This document shows positions 34,262 through 43,212 of a stretch of DNA of 64,000 nt, piece after piece (positions within the stretch are counted from its first letter, which is position 1; every line of letters starts with the position of its first letter). The notes under the pieces were generated by a model that ran no database searches, was not told the origin of the DNA, and worked only from the letters and a program-made list of their open reading frames with translations. The position numbers and the translations under genes were made by a program. The DNA is taken from contig JAFYHU010000029.1 in NCBI GenBank assembly GCA_017538965.1, positions 100,454 to 164,453 of the forward strand. The letters run 5' to 3'. The DNA is from Oscillospiraceae bacterium. GTDB taxonomy: Bacteria; Bacillota; Clostridia; Oscillospirales; Oscillospiraceae.

Positions 34262-34314
34262 AAAAGACGCTTCTGGCAGTAGAGAAATCTCCTCTGTCGG
34301 GGCGCCTTTTTTGT
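34262..34314 (+). terminator. Leader terminator/attenuator before the polysaccharide operon
   Basis: An imperfect long stem begins AAAAGACGC (about 34262-34270) and closes with GGGGCGCCTTTT, including GGCAG and AGAG pairings with CTGTC and CTCT, then runs into TTTTTT ending at 34314. It stands 83 bases before the first gene, with no good second promoter between. It could be the end of a short leader RNA or a regulated attenuator. Confidence 0.65.
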
Positions 34315-34396
34315 GCTTTGCTGAAGCTTTGCATGAAGCCGGACGCGCGCAAATGGAAAGAATACCAGAAAGAATAATTCTTTTAGGAGAAGAGAG

Positions 34397-35431
34397 ATGA
34401 ACATTTTTGTTGCGTTTAACGACGGGTACGCCCTGCCAACAAAGGTCATGCTGAAATCCCTGATCCTGAACAATCCGGGCCCGCTCGTGATCTATGTGTT
34501 CTACTCCTCTCTGGAGCAGCGCTCAATTGACAGCGTGCGGGAGCTGGAGGATGGGGAGAGTGTATTTTTCCGCTTCCGCAAGGTCGAAGATTCCTTCCTG
34601 GACGGCATCGCAATCCCGCCGCAGTTTTCCAAAGAGACGTATTACAGGCTCCTGGCTCACCATCTCTTTAATGAAGACATTGAGAAGGTCCTGTGGCTGG
34701 ACGGGGATCTGATCATCAACGGACCTCTGTCGGACTTTTACGAGCAGGATTTTCACGGGAAGCTATATATCGCGGTCGAAGACTTTAATTCCCGGTTCCT
34801 TCATGCAAAGCGAGTTGCCCTCAAAATGCCTCCGGACGCCGCATACATCAATTCTGGGGTGATGCTGTTCAATCTGAAGGACGCGCAAAAGACGCTCAAC
34901 GACGAAGAGATCGTACAGTATTTGGCCGACAATCAGGATGTTCTAGAATATGCCGACCAGGATGTGTTCAACGGCCTGTTGCATGAACACATTTTGATCG
35001 TAGACCCTGAACATCGATACAATTATTTCGCAGAGTATATCACGATAAAGAACAGAAAAAGCGTTTGTCAAAATGCGCGCGTGATCCATTTTTGTGGTGA
35101 AAGGAAGCCTTGGAAAAAGGATTTCTATAATCCGGGCTTTTCCCTTTGGTGGAAATATGCTTGGAAAACCGGTCCGGAATACAGGGCCAGATACTTGGGA
35201 TTGCTGCTCTCCCACCTGCGCGCGAGACCGAAAAAGAACATTGATTTTCGCAATACATGGCTTGATCCCAAATATGTGATATGGAGATTTAAGCTGTTCA
35301 GCAAAAGAATCCTTCCCGGACCTTATTTCTTCTTGAAACGACTTTATGACAGGGCCGCCGGGAAGCAGAGCAAAGAGGAAAGTTTACATGACATTTTTTC
35401 AAGGAAAACTAAGCGGCGTGTGGATCCTTGA
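34397..35431 (+). CDS. GT8-family glycosyltransferase
   Basis: A 344-residue glycosyltransferase family 8 (LgtC/GspA-like) enzyme that retains the anomeric configuration when moving a sugar from a nucleotide donor. The N-terminal NIFVAFNDGYALPTKVMLKS is typical, and the metal-binding DxD is VLWLDGDLIINGP (about 98-110). AYINSGVMLFNL and DQDVFNGLL follow, as does the FCGERKPW block with the late histidine. The C-terminal part is basic and amphipathic, suggesting membrane contact. The ATG follows TTAGGAGAAGAGAG. First gene of the polysaccharide operon; its 3' end overlaps rfbC by 44 bases. Confidence 0.88.
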   Translation: MNIFVAFNDGYALPTKVMLKSLILNNPGPLVIYVFYSSLEQRSIDSVRELEDGESVFFRFRKVEDSFLDGIAIPPQFSKETYYRLLAHHLFNEDIEKVLWLDGDLIINGPLSDFYEQDFHGKLYIAVEDFNSRFLHAKRVALKMPPDAAYINSGVMLFNLKDAQKTLNDEEIVQYLADNQDVLEYADQDVFNGLLHEHILIVDPEHRYNYFAEYITIKNRKSVCQNARVIHFCGERKPWKKDFYNPGFSLWWKYAWKTGPEYRARYLGLLLSHLRARPKKNIDFRNTWLDPKYVIWRFKLFSKRILPGPYFFLKRLYDRAAGKQSKEESLHDIFSRKTKRRVDP

Positions 35432-35942
35432 GCCGTGCGTGTTCAGCGATAACCGGGGCATCTTTATGGAGACTTGGTCGAAGTGTGAATTGGAAGCGCA
35501 TGGGCTGTTCTACGACTTCGTACAGGACAATCACTCGGTCTCGACGGTTAGGAGCACACTACGGGGCATTCACTTTCAGCGCGGGGACAAAGCGCAGGCC
35601 AAGCTGCTGCGTTGCATCCGGGGTACAGTGCTGGACATTGCGGTCGATCTGCGCCCGTCCAGCCCGACCTACAAACAGTGGGAGGCAGTGGAACTCTCGG
35701 CGGAGAACAAGCGGCAGATTCTGATCCCGCGAGGCTTCGGCCACGGCTTTGTCACGCTGACAGATGATACAGAGATCCTATACCGCGCGGACAACCCCTA
35801 CGCGCCGGAGGCCGACGCAGGCATTTTGTGGAACGACCCGGAACTCGGGATCGATTGGAGCGTTGAAAATCCGATCCTCTCCGAAAAGGATAAACACAAC
35901 CCGCTGCTGCGCGATGCGGTGACAGGCTTTGAGGACTGGTGA
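35388..35942 (+). CDS. rfbC: dTDP-4-dehydrorhamnose 3,5-epimerase
   Basis: A 184-residue cupin enzyme of the dTDP-L-rhamnose pathway. Recognisable blocks are FSDNRGIFMETW, QDNHSVSTVRSTLRGIHFQ (about 44-62, with the catalytic His), GTVLDIAVDLRPSSPTY, and IPRGFGHGFVTL with the second active-site region. The ATG at 35388 has GAGG 9 bases upstream; an earlier in-frame start lies within the GT8 gene. rfbA and rfbB, which supply its substrate, are not in this window and must be elsewhere. Confidence 0.93.
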   Translation: MTFFQGKLSGVWILEPCVFSDNRGIFMETWSKCELEAHGLFYDFVQDNHSVSTVRSTLRGIHFQRGDKAQAKLLRCIRGTVLDIAVDLRPSSPTYKQWEAVELSAENKRQILIPRGFGHGFVTLTDDTEILYRADNPYAPEADAGILWNDPELGIDWSVENPILSEKDKHNPLLRDAVTGFEDW

Positions 35943-35944
35943 GC

Positions 35945-36787
35945 ATGAAGGTTTTGATCACCGGCGTCAGCGGCCAGCTGGGCCACGATGCTGCGAAGGT
36001 GCTGACGGCGCGGGGGGTGCCTTTCCTCGGCGTCAGCTCGAAGGAGCTCGACGTCACGGACCGGGACGTGGTAATGCGCATAATCAGAGAATATTGCCCG
36101 GACGCGGTGCTCCACTGCGCGGCATACACGAGGGTCGATCAGGCCGAGCATGAGCCCGAACGCTGCATGCGCGTCAATGCGGACGGCACGCATAACATCG
36201 CGGAGGCTTGCCGGGAGTTCGGCGCGAAGTTGATGTACATTTCCACCGATTATGTTTTCTCCGGCACGGGGGACAGACCCTGGGAGACCGACGATCAGAC
36301 CAGCCCGCTGAACACCTACGGACGGAGCAAGCTTACCGGGGAACTGGCGGTACAGGAGTTGACCGAAAAGCATTTTATCGTGCGCAGCTCCTGGTTGATA
36401 GGGGAGCACGAGAACAACTTTGTCAAGACCATGCTGCGTCTGGCGGAGACGCATGATGTGCTGCGCGTAGTGGACGATCAGATCGGCTCGCCCACCTTCG
36501 CGGCAGACCTGGCCCCGCTGCTGTGCGACATGCTTGAGACGGAACAATACGGCGTCTATCACGCTACCAACGAGGGTTTCTGCTCCTGGGCAGAGCTAGC
36601 GGAGACGGTGTTCCGTCTTGCGGGGAAGAATGTCGCCGTGCGTCATGTCAGCACGGAGGAATACTGCGCAAAGGCCGCGAGGCCGAAAAACTCGCGCCTG
36701 AGCAAATCATCGCTGGACGCGGCCGGCTTTGCGCACCTGCTGGATTGGGAGTCGTCGATTGCAAGAGTAATTGAAAGGATATCGTGA
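35945..36787 (+). CDS. rfbD: dTDP-4-dehydrorhamnose reductase
   Basis: A 280-residue short-chain dehydrogenase/reductase that completes dTDP-L-rhamnose. NAD(P)-binding loop VLITGVSGQLGHD is at 3-15, ELDVTDRDVV near residue 35, HCAAYTRVDQAE, then YISTDYVFSGT and YGRSKLTGE, which carries the catalytic Tyr-x3-Lys. The ATG at 35945 is preferred over the GTG six bases upstream, which overlaps the rfbC stop. It follows rfbC by 2 bases. Confidence 0.93.
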   Translation: MKVLITGVSGQLGHDAAKVLTARGVPFLGVSSKELDVTDRDVVMRIIREYCPDAVLHCAAYTRVDQAEHEPERCMRVNADGTHNIAEACREFGAKLMYISTDYVFSGTGDRPWETDDQTSPLNTYGRSKLTGELAVQELTEKHFIVRSSWLIGEHENNFVKTMLRLAETHDVLRVVDDQIGSPTFAADLAPLLCDMLETEQYGVYHATNEGFCSWAELAETVFRLAGKNVAVRHVSTEEYCAKAARPKNSRLSKSSLDAAGFAHLLDWESSIARVIERIS

Positions 36788-36789
36788 GC

Positions 36790-37893
36790 ATGAACAAAGA
36801 AGCGTTTCGACCGCGTGCGTCGATTATTATTATCGCGTACAATACGGAGAAGACGATCGAACGGGCGATTCAAAGCGCCTGCGCGCAGACGGTCAAGGAG
36901 ATCGAGATCATCTGCGTGGACGACGGCTCCACGGATTCCACCCGTACGATCATGCAGGCATGCGCCGTGCAGGACGTGAGGATCAGGGTGCTCACGCAGC
37001 CCAACAGCGGGACGCTTGCGGCGCGTACCGCAGGCATCCGACAGGCCGCGGGAAAGTATACGCTGTTTCTGGACTCTGACGATCTTCTCCGACCCGAGGC
37101 GGTACAAACAGCCTGCGATGCTGCGGATCAGCTTGGCACGGATGTTCTGGAATTCGATGTCGAGCTAATCGAAGATCCGAACAATCCGCCGAAAGTGGAG
37201 ACAATGAGTTGGCTGAAAACATATTTTTCGCAAGAATATCCTCTGCCAGAGGCAGCAGAGGGCCCAACACTCGTGAACGCATGCTTTGACGGGCAGACAA
37301 TCAAATGGGTTCTCTGGACCAAGCTCTGGCGGACAGAGCTTTTGCGGGAGGCTGTAAAAGATTATCGGGGCGAATGGCTATGTGTTTCGGAGGATCAGCT
37401 GATCATCCTGATGGCCCTGCTTTCTGCCAAACGTTATGCACGGATTGAGACCAGTCTATATATATATTTTGTCGGCGGTGGGATGACAACCATGGGTGAA
37501 AGGTTTACAGATCCGGCCGTAATTAAAAAGTGGGGAACAAAATGGCTTGCCCTGACCCTTGCGCGGGATTGGCTGCAAAGAAGAGGCTGTACACAGGACG
37601 AGATCGCAAGCGGCACAGCCTCATTTGCCCGGGTTATCCGGGAGAACACAGTTTATGACTTGCTCTTTCGCTGCGCACCGGAATGCCGCGCGGACTATCT
37701 TGGCTGGCTGGCGCAAAACTGCACATGGGAAGAGCTTCTAGTCGTAGTGTGCGAGGCCATTGAATGGCAGGAAAGTGCGAATGAAAGATTGGAATGGTAT
37801 AAAGAGAGTTTCGACATCATTTCCAACTCGACCTGCTGGAGAATGACGGCGCCGCTTCGCTTTGTGCTTGACAGCCTGAAGGGGAACAGGTAA
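36790..37893 (+). CDS. GT2-family glycosyltransferase (tandem copy 1)
   Basis: A 367-residue inverting GT-A glycosyltransferase. The N-terminus ASIIIIAYNTEKTIERAIQS and the nucleotide-binding VDDGSTDS (about 40-47) are typical. The DxD-type metal motif is FLDSDDLLRPE (about 94-104). The tail has DIISNSTCWRMTAPLRFVLD, a motif seen in many polysaccharide glycosyltransferases. ATG 36790 is preferred over the GTG at 36784. The next gene is a tandem paralog; the two align over their whole length, closely in the first 120 residues. Donor and linkage are unknown; rhamnose is likely from context. Confidence 0.85.
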   Translation: MNKEAFRPRASIIIIAYNTEKTIERAIQSACAQTVKEIEIICVDDGSTDSTRTIMQACAVQDVRIRVLTQPNSGTLAARTAGIRQAAGKYTLFLDSDDLLRPEAVQTACDAADQLGTDVLEFDVELIEDPNNPPKVETMSWLKTYFSQEYPLPEAAEGPTLVNACFDGQTIKWVLWTKLWRTELLREAVKDYRGEWLCVSEDQLIILMALLSAKRYARIETSLYIYFVGGGMTTMGERFTDPAVIKKWGTKWLALTLARDWLQRRGCTQDEIASGTASFARVIRENTVYDLLFRCAPECRADYLGWLAQNCTWEELLVVVCEAIEWQESANERLEWYKESFDIISNSTCWRMTAPLRFVLDSLKGNR

Positions 37894-37897
37894 GGCA

Positions 37898-39010
37898 ATG
37901 GGAATCATGCAAAATCAACCGCGCGCGTCGGTCGTTCTCATTGCGTACAATGCCGAGAGGACAATCGAGCGGGCGATTCAAAGCGCCTGCGGACAGAGCG
38001 AGAAAAGCATCGAGATCATCTGTGTGGACGATGGCTCCATGGATTCCACCCGGGCGATCATGCAGACTTGTGCCGCGCGGGACTGGCGGATCAGAGTGCT
38101 CACACAACCGAACAGCGGAACGCTTGCGGCGCGTACCGTCGGTATCCGACAGGCCGCGGGACAATATATTTTATTTCTGGACTCTGACGATATGCTTCGG
38201 CCTGAGGCTGTGCGGACGGCCTGCGATGCTGCGGATCAACTCAGCGCGGACGTTCTGGAATTCGGCATCGAACTGGTTGAGGATTCAGATAATCCGCCAA
38301 CAGCGGAAACAATGAGATGGATGAAAGCATATTTTTTGCAAGAGTATCCTCTACAGGAGGAGGTACAGGGCCCAGCGCTCGTCAATGCTTGCTTTGCGGA
38401 TCGGGCTTTTCCGTGGAATCTCTGGATCAAGGTTTATCGGACAGAGCTCCTGCAAAAGGCGGTACAGCATTATCATAATGAATGGCTCTGCGTGGCAGAG
38501 GATATGTTGATCACTCTGATGGCGCTGTGCCTTTCGAAGCATTATGTACGTATCCAAACGAAGCTGTATCAGTATTTTGTCGGCGGCGGGATGACCACAG
38601 CGAACGGAAAGAATACAGATGTGTCCAGTATGAAAATGTGGGGGACGGAGTGGCTTGCCCTTACGCTCGCGAGGGAGTGGCTGGAGAAGATCGACTATCC
38701 GCAGGATTTGATCACAAGCGGGATGGATGGCTTCGCAAGGGAAATCAAAGAAGCCACAATTTCTTACCTGATTGACAGATGCGCACCGGAATGTCGTGTG
38801 GGGTACCTTGGATGGCTGGCGCAATGCTGTGCACACGAAGAATTCATTGATGTGGTTTGCGAGAGCTTCAGCAGGCAGGATTACTATAAAGAGAGCTATG
38901 ACATTATTTCAAGCTCGGCCTGCTGGAGAACGACGGCACAGATCCGTTTTGTGCTGGATAAGCTGAAAGAGATGTTACGCCGTCTGAAAGAAAAGAATAA
39001 AGAAACATGA
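37898..39010 (+). CDS. GT2-family glycosyltransferase (tandem copy 2)
   Basis: A 370-residue paralog of the preceding gene, with the same blocks: ASVVLIAYNAERTIERAIQS, VDDGSMDS, FLDSDDMLRPEAVRTACDAA, YFVGGGMTT and the tail SSACWRTTAQIRFVLDKLK. Divergence grows after about residue 120, where acceptor specificity usually resides, so the copies probably add sugars to different acceptors. It starts 4 bases after copy 1 and overlaps the following gene by four bases (ATGA). ATG 37898 is used; a second ATG follows three codons later. Confidence 0.85.
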   Translation: MGIMQNQPRASVVLIAYNAERTIERAIQSACGQSEKSIEIICVDDGSMDSTRAIMQTCAARDWRIRVLTQPNSGTLAARTVGIRQAAGQYILFLDSDDMLRPEAVRTACDAADQLSADVLEFGIELVEDSDNPPTAETMRWMKAYFLQEYPLQEEVQGPALVNACFADRAFPWNLWIKVYRTELLQKAVQHYHNEWLCVAEDMLITLMALCLSKHYVRIQTKLYQYFVGGGMTTANGKNTDVSSMKMWGTEWLALTLAREWLEKIDYPQDLITSGMDGFAREIKEATISYLIDRCAPECRVGYLGWLAQCCAHEEFIDVVCESFSRQDYYKESYDIISSSACWRTTAQIRFVLDKLKEMLRRLKEKNKET

Positions 39011-41058
39011 AAGTGGCGCAGAAAAGGGCAGAACTGAAAAAACGTGAGTTCACCTGCCGGTATGACGAGCGTCTCGATAAGCAGGAACGATTCATTCGGG
39101 AGCAGCAGATGAGAATTGAACAGTTGAAAAAAGAAAACCTGCATCTGCGCAAGAGCTTTGAAACCAGTTACAATTTAAACTGCTGGAAAAATACCAAACC
39201 GATCCGGTTTACGATCGATATCCTGAAATGGCTGCTCCGCCCGCATGCAGAGAAGCATGTGCTCCGTAAGGGACTGCGCAGTCTGCGCTGCTATGGCCTG
39301 AAGGAGACCCTGCAGAAAGGCCGGTACAGAGCGTCCTGCAGCCAGAGCTTTACGCAGCTTTTAAGGCAAAAGTTGTTTTCGGAGGGTGAGCTCGCTACCC
39401 AGCGCAGTGATTGTTTTCCGCGAGCGATCCGTTTCAGCATCGCAGTGCCGCTGTATAATACACCAGAAAAGCTCTTGCGTGCCATGATAGAGTCGGTGCT
39501 CGCTCAAACCTATGCCATCTGGGAGCTCTGCATGGCCGATGGCAGCGACGCGGCACACGTGGGCGTGGAGCGCGTCTGTCGGGAATACGCGGAGAAAGAC
39601 AAGCGTATCCGGTATCAGAAACTGGAAAAGAATTTCGGCATCTCCGCCAACACCAATGCCTGCCTGGAGATGTCCACCGGTGATTATATTGGCCTTCTCG
39701 ACCACGACGATCTACTGCATCCGGCGGCGCTGCATGAGGTCATGCGGGCCATCTGTGAAAAAAACGCAGACTTCGTTTTTACGGATGAGAGTCATTTCTA
39801 TGAGCTGCCGGAGGATGTCTATCTCCCGCATTTCAAACCGGTTTATGCGCCGGATAACCTGCTGTCCAACAATTATATCTGTCATTTCACCATCTTCAAA
39901 CGCACACTGCTTAATGAGGCTGGGCTTTTCGACTCCGCCTGCGACGGCTCGCAGGATCACGACATGGTGTTGCGCCTGACGGAGAAGGCAGAGCGGATCG
40001 CCCATATTCCGGAGATCCTTTACTACTGGCGGGCGCACAGGGGCTCCGTCGCGGAGGATCCCGGCGTGAAGAGCTATACCGTTGAGGCAGGTGTATGGGC
40101 GGTACAGAAGAGCCTGGCGCGGCGCGGGATAGAGGGAAAGGTTGAGCCAGTCAAGCCCGGAATGACATACTACCGAATCCGCTACGCGATCAAAGGTATG
40201 CCGAGGGTATCGGTTCTGATCCCAAATTACGAGCATATGGAGGAACTGAAGACCTGCTTGGACTCGGTTTTTAAAAAGACAACCTGGTCGAACTACGAAA
40301 TCGTCATTGTGGAGAACAACAGCACGTCTCCCGAGCTGTTCGATTACTACGAGAAGCTGCAGAAGGAACGGAAGAATGTCCGCGTGGTTGTTTGGCAGGG
40401 CCGCTTCAATTACTCTGCCGTCAACAATTTCGGCGTGAGTTTCTGCACCGGGGAGTACCTGCTCCTTCTCCATAACGATACGAAAGTTATCACGCCCGAC
40501 TGGATGCAGGAAATGCTGATGTTCGCCCAGCGGGAGGACGTTGGAGCGGTGGGGGCGAAGCTCTACTATCCCGATGGTACGATCCAGCATGCCGGCGTGG
40601 GTCTCGGGCTCGGCGACATGAATATCGCGGGGCATATGTTCTGTGGTGTGAATGGGGCTGTCGGCGGATATATGGGGCGATTGCTCTATGCGCAGGATCT
40701 CTCCGCCGTTAGCGCGGCCTGCATGCTGCTGCGCCGCAGCGTGTGGGATGCCCTTGGCGGTCTGGATGAGGGCTATGAGCAAGATTACAACGACGTCGAT
40801 CTCTGTATGCGGATACGACAGGCGGGTCGACTCGTCGTCTGGACACCCTTCGCCGAGCTGATTCATGTGGAGGCCAAAAGCAGGGGGAAGGAAGACTCGC
40901 CGGAAAAGCAGCGACGTCACACGGAAGAGTCCGTAAAGTTTCGAAAGCGCTGGCAGAAAGAGCTGGACGCGGGAGATCCCTATTATAATCCGAACCTGAC
41001 GCTGGACAGAACGGACTTTTTTGCGGCGGACACCATGCGGCAGCATGACGCGAGGTAA
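39007..41058 (+). CDS. Two-domain GT2 glycosyltransferase (rhamnan-type)
   Basis: A 683-residue protein with two GT2 domains. Residues 1-40 form a charged coiled coil, followed by NLNCWKNTKPIRFTIDILK, which resembles the tails of the two preceding proteins. Domain 1 starts at about 140 (FSIAVPLYNTPEKLLRAMIE) with LLDHDDLLHP. Domain 2 starts at about 397 (PRVSVLIPNYEHMEELK) with VIVENNST and LLLHNDTKV, and DLSAVSAACMLLRRSVWDAL later. Such two-domain enzymes polymerise or cap rhamnose-rich glycans. It overlaps the upstream gene by ATGA. Specificity is inferred from context only. Confidence 0.85.
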   Translation: MKVAQKRAELKKREFTCRYDERLDKQERFIREQQMRIEQLKKENLHLRKSFETSYNLNCWKNTKPIRFTIDILKWLLRPHAEKHVLRKGLRSLRCYGLKETLQKGRYRASCSQSFTQLLRQKLFSEGELATQRSDCFPRAIRFSIAVPLYNTPEKLLRAMIESVLAQTYAIWELCMADGSDAAHVGVERVCREYAEKDKRIRYQKLEKNFGISANTNACLEMSTGDYIGLLDHDDLLHPAALHEVMRAICEKNADFVFTDESHFYELPEDVYLPHFKPVYAPDNLLSNNYICHFTIFKRTLLNEAGLFDSACDGSQDHDMVLRLTEKAERIAHIPEILYYWRAHRGSVAEDPGVKSYTVEAGVWAVQKSLARRGIEGKVEPVKPGMTYYRIRYAIKGMPRVSVLIPNYEHMEELKTCLDSVFKKTTWSNYEIVIVENNSTSPELFDYYEKLQKERKNVRVVVWQGRFNYSAVNNFGVSFCTGEYLLLLHNDTKVITPDWMQEMLMFAQREDVGAVGAKLYYPDGTIQHAGVGLGLGDMNIAGHMFCGVNGAVGGYMGRLLYAQDLSAVSAACMLLRRSVWDALGGLDEGYEQDYNDVDLCMRIRQAGRLVVWTPFAELIHVEAKSRGKEDSPEKQRRHTEESVKFRKRWQKELDAGDPYYNPNLTLDRTDFFAADTMRQHDAR

Positions 41059-41074
41059 ACTATTATGGAGCATT

Positions 41075-42415
41075 ATGGATAATAGATTCCAGCGGTTTTC
41101 CGCGATCGAACACGGTCTGATCCTTTTGTGTTTCGCCGTATGCCTGGCAGGCGCGCTGCTCCTGCCGGTCGATCAATGCCCGGATGAGCAGGCACGGCTT
41201 CTACTGACAGAGTGGATCGTGAAAACCGGCACGCTGCCTACAGGGAATGAGCCGGAAGTGATGATCCCCGGCTGGGGCTATTCCTACGCCCTGTACCCTT
41301 ATCTGTCGTCGATGATCGGCGCTGTTTTCGTGAAAGTGGCGATGCTCTTTACAAGCTCGGACTGTGTGCTTCTTGTAGCCGCCCGTATGGGCAGCATCCT
41401 TTCGGTTACGGTCTGCTGCTGCTTCTGCCTGCGCCTTGGACACAAGCTTTTTGAAAAACGTTTCTCCGCAATCTTGTTCGCGTCTGTCGTCTGCTTTTTA
41501 CCGCAGGTGATGTTCCTCGGCATGTACCAGAACAACGACGCGCTTTCGCTCTGTGCGGTCAGTATCATGCTATATTTTTTCGCAGAGGGCTACGACAGCA
41601 AATGGCCGGTCAAAAGCTGCGTGGGTCTGGCTGTCGGCTTTTCGCTTGGGCTGCTTTCCTATTATCCGGTCTACGGATGGATTCTGGTTGGCGCGATGTT
41701 TTGCATCCTTTCTGTCCTGACAGACCCGGAGATCCCGGATAAGGGACGATTCATCGCCAAGCGAGCTGCCCTTGCGGTGGGGATATGTCTGCTACTGGCA
41801 GGCTGGTTTTTTCTCCGAAACGCCTTTCTGCACAACGGAGATTTCCTAGGCTTCGTATCCGAACAACGGTCTAGAGCAAGCATGCGGGAGCAGGGCCATG
41901 TGCTATATGACTATGTATGTTATCGCAGCAAGGGGATGTCGATCTCGCAGTTTCTCCGCTTCAAGGACTATGAATGGATCCGAATGTCGGCAAAGAGCTT
42001 CATAGGCGTCTTTGGATACATGGTCTACTATCTTCCGTCTGCACAATACGTCGTTTTCTGTTCGCTATTCTTGTTCGGCCTCCTGACTTCTTTTGCCACA
42101 CTGCTTAGAGGTAGGTCACACAGGCGCGAAAGGTTTTTGATGCTTGTGATGACAGCCTCTGTCGGGATCAACTTCGCCCTGCACTTCTGGCAGTCTTACG
42201 CGCGGGACTATCAGCCGCAAGGCCGCTATATCATTACTGTGATTTTCCCTCTTGCTTATATGCTGGCTTATGGTATTGACAAGACCTTTGGGACAGTCGT
42301 AAATCCGCGCCCCGGAAAGTCGGCGGCATTGCATCCGGCGGCCGCGCTTACGGTCGTCTGGCTGGCGCTGTTCGCGTGGGCGTGCCTTGGAACTATGACG
42401 AAAATGCTTCCGTAA
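41075..42415 (+). CDS. Polytopic membrane protein, DUF2142/GT39-like
   Basis: A protein of about 446 residues with roughly ten membrane segments. A conserved acidic loop after the first segment, DQCPDEQARL (about 30-39), and WQSYARDYQPQGRYI near residue 375 resemble the DUF2142 family and more distantly the GT39/ArnT-type polyprenyl-phosphate-sugar transferases. It may add a side-chain sugar or other group at the outer face of the membrane. The start is uncertain: ATG 41075 has GGAG only 4 bases upstream, and in-frame starts exist upstream inside the previous gene. 16 bases precede the ABC permease gene. Confidence 0.65.
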   Translation: MDNRFQRFSAIEHGLILLCFAVCLAGALLLPVDQCPDEQARLLLTEWIVKTGTLPTGNEPEVMIPGWGYSYALYPYLSSMIGAVFVKVAMLFTSSDCVLLVAARMGSILSVTVCCCFCLRLGHKLFEKRFSAILFASVVCFLPQVMFLGMYQNNDALSLCAVSIMLYFFAEGYDSKWPVKSCVGLAVGFSLGLLSYYPVYGWILVGAMFCILSVLTDPEIPDKGRFIAKRAALAVGICLLLAGWFFLRNAFLHNGDFLGFVSEQRSRASMREQGHVLYDYVCYRSKGMSISQFLRFKDYEWIRMSAKSFIGVFGYMVYYLPSAQYVVFCSLFLFGLLTSFATLLRGRSHRRERFLMLVMTASVGINFALHFWQSYARDYQPQGRYIITVIFPLAYMLAYGIDKTFGTVVNPRPGKSAALHPAAALTVVWLALFAWACLGTMTKMLP

Positions 42416-42431
42416 AAAAGGAGTGCTCTCT

Positions 42432-43199
42432 ATGCTCCAAACCATCCAGAAACACCGCTTCCTGTTGGAAGAACTGGTCAAGCGGGACTTCGAACGAAAA
42501 TACAAGGGCAGCCTTTTCGGCACAGCCTGGAGTGTCTTGAACCCGCTGATGACGCTGTTTATCATGCGCGTGGTCTTCGGGCACTTCTTCGGCAGCGGAA
42601 TCCCGCATTATACCACCTATCTCTTCTGCGGCACTGTCGTTTTTGGCTTTTTCAGTGAGTCGACCTCCGAGGGCCTGATGGCGCTGATCGGCAATGCGCA
42701 CATCTTCACAAAGGTCAACATCCCCAAGTATCTTTTCCTTCTGTCGAAGAACGCGCAGACGCTCATCAATTTCCTGCTGACACTGTCGGTGTTTTTCCTG
42801 TTCTGCGCGCTGGACGGCGTTGCGTTTTCCTGGCGCTTCCTCGCACTGCTCTATCCCGTCGTGATGCTCCTGCTGTTCAATCTGGGGATGGGCTTCATTC
42901 TCTCCGCTCTCTGTGTTTTTTATCGGGATATGCAATATTTATGGGGCATCCTGACGCAATTCCTGATGTATCTTTCTGCGGTGTTTTATTCCATTGACAG
43001 CTTTTCTCCGCAGATACAGAATGCCTTTCTGCTGAACCCGCTCTATCTCTTTATCCGCTACTTCCGAAAAATCGTCCTTGACGGGGTTTTTCCGTCGGCA
43101 GGCTTTCATGCTCTGATGGCCTTTGATGCGTTTGCGATACTGCTCATCGGAATCTGGATGTATCGGAAGTTTGACACCGAATTTTTGTATTATGTCTGA
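42432..43199 (+). CDS. Polysaccharide ABC exporter permease (Wzm/RfbA-like, ABC-2 type)
   Basis: A 255-residue permease with six hydrophobic segments. The cytoplasmic start ELVKRDFERKYKGSLFGTAW (about 14-33) is the hallmark of ABC-2 exporters of O-antigen or teichoic acid. The LNPLYLFIRYFRKIVLDG block near residue 205 is also typical. It flips lipid-linked polysaccharide to the outer face, powered by the next gene's product. ATG 42432 is chosen because AAAGGAG lies 8 bases upstream. The name wzm is by analogy. Confidence 0.9.
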   Translation: MLQTIQKHRFLLEELVKRDFERKYKGSLFGTAWSVLNPLMTLFIMRVVFGHFFGSGIPHYTTYLFCGTVVFGFFSESTSEGLMALIGNAHIFTKVNIPKYLFLLSKNAQTLINFLLTLSVFFLFCALDGVAFSWRFLALLYPVVMLLLFNLGMGFILSALCVFYRDMQYLWGILTQFLMYLSAVFYSIDSFSPQIQNAFLLNPLYLFIRYFRKIVLDGVFPSAGFHALMAFDAFAILLIGIWMYRKFDTEFLYYV

Positions 43200-43212
43200 A
43201 CGGAGGCACGTT

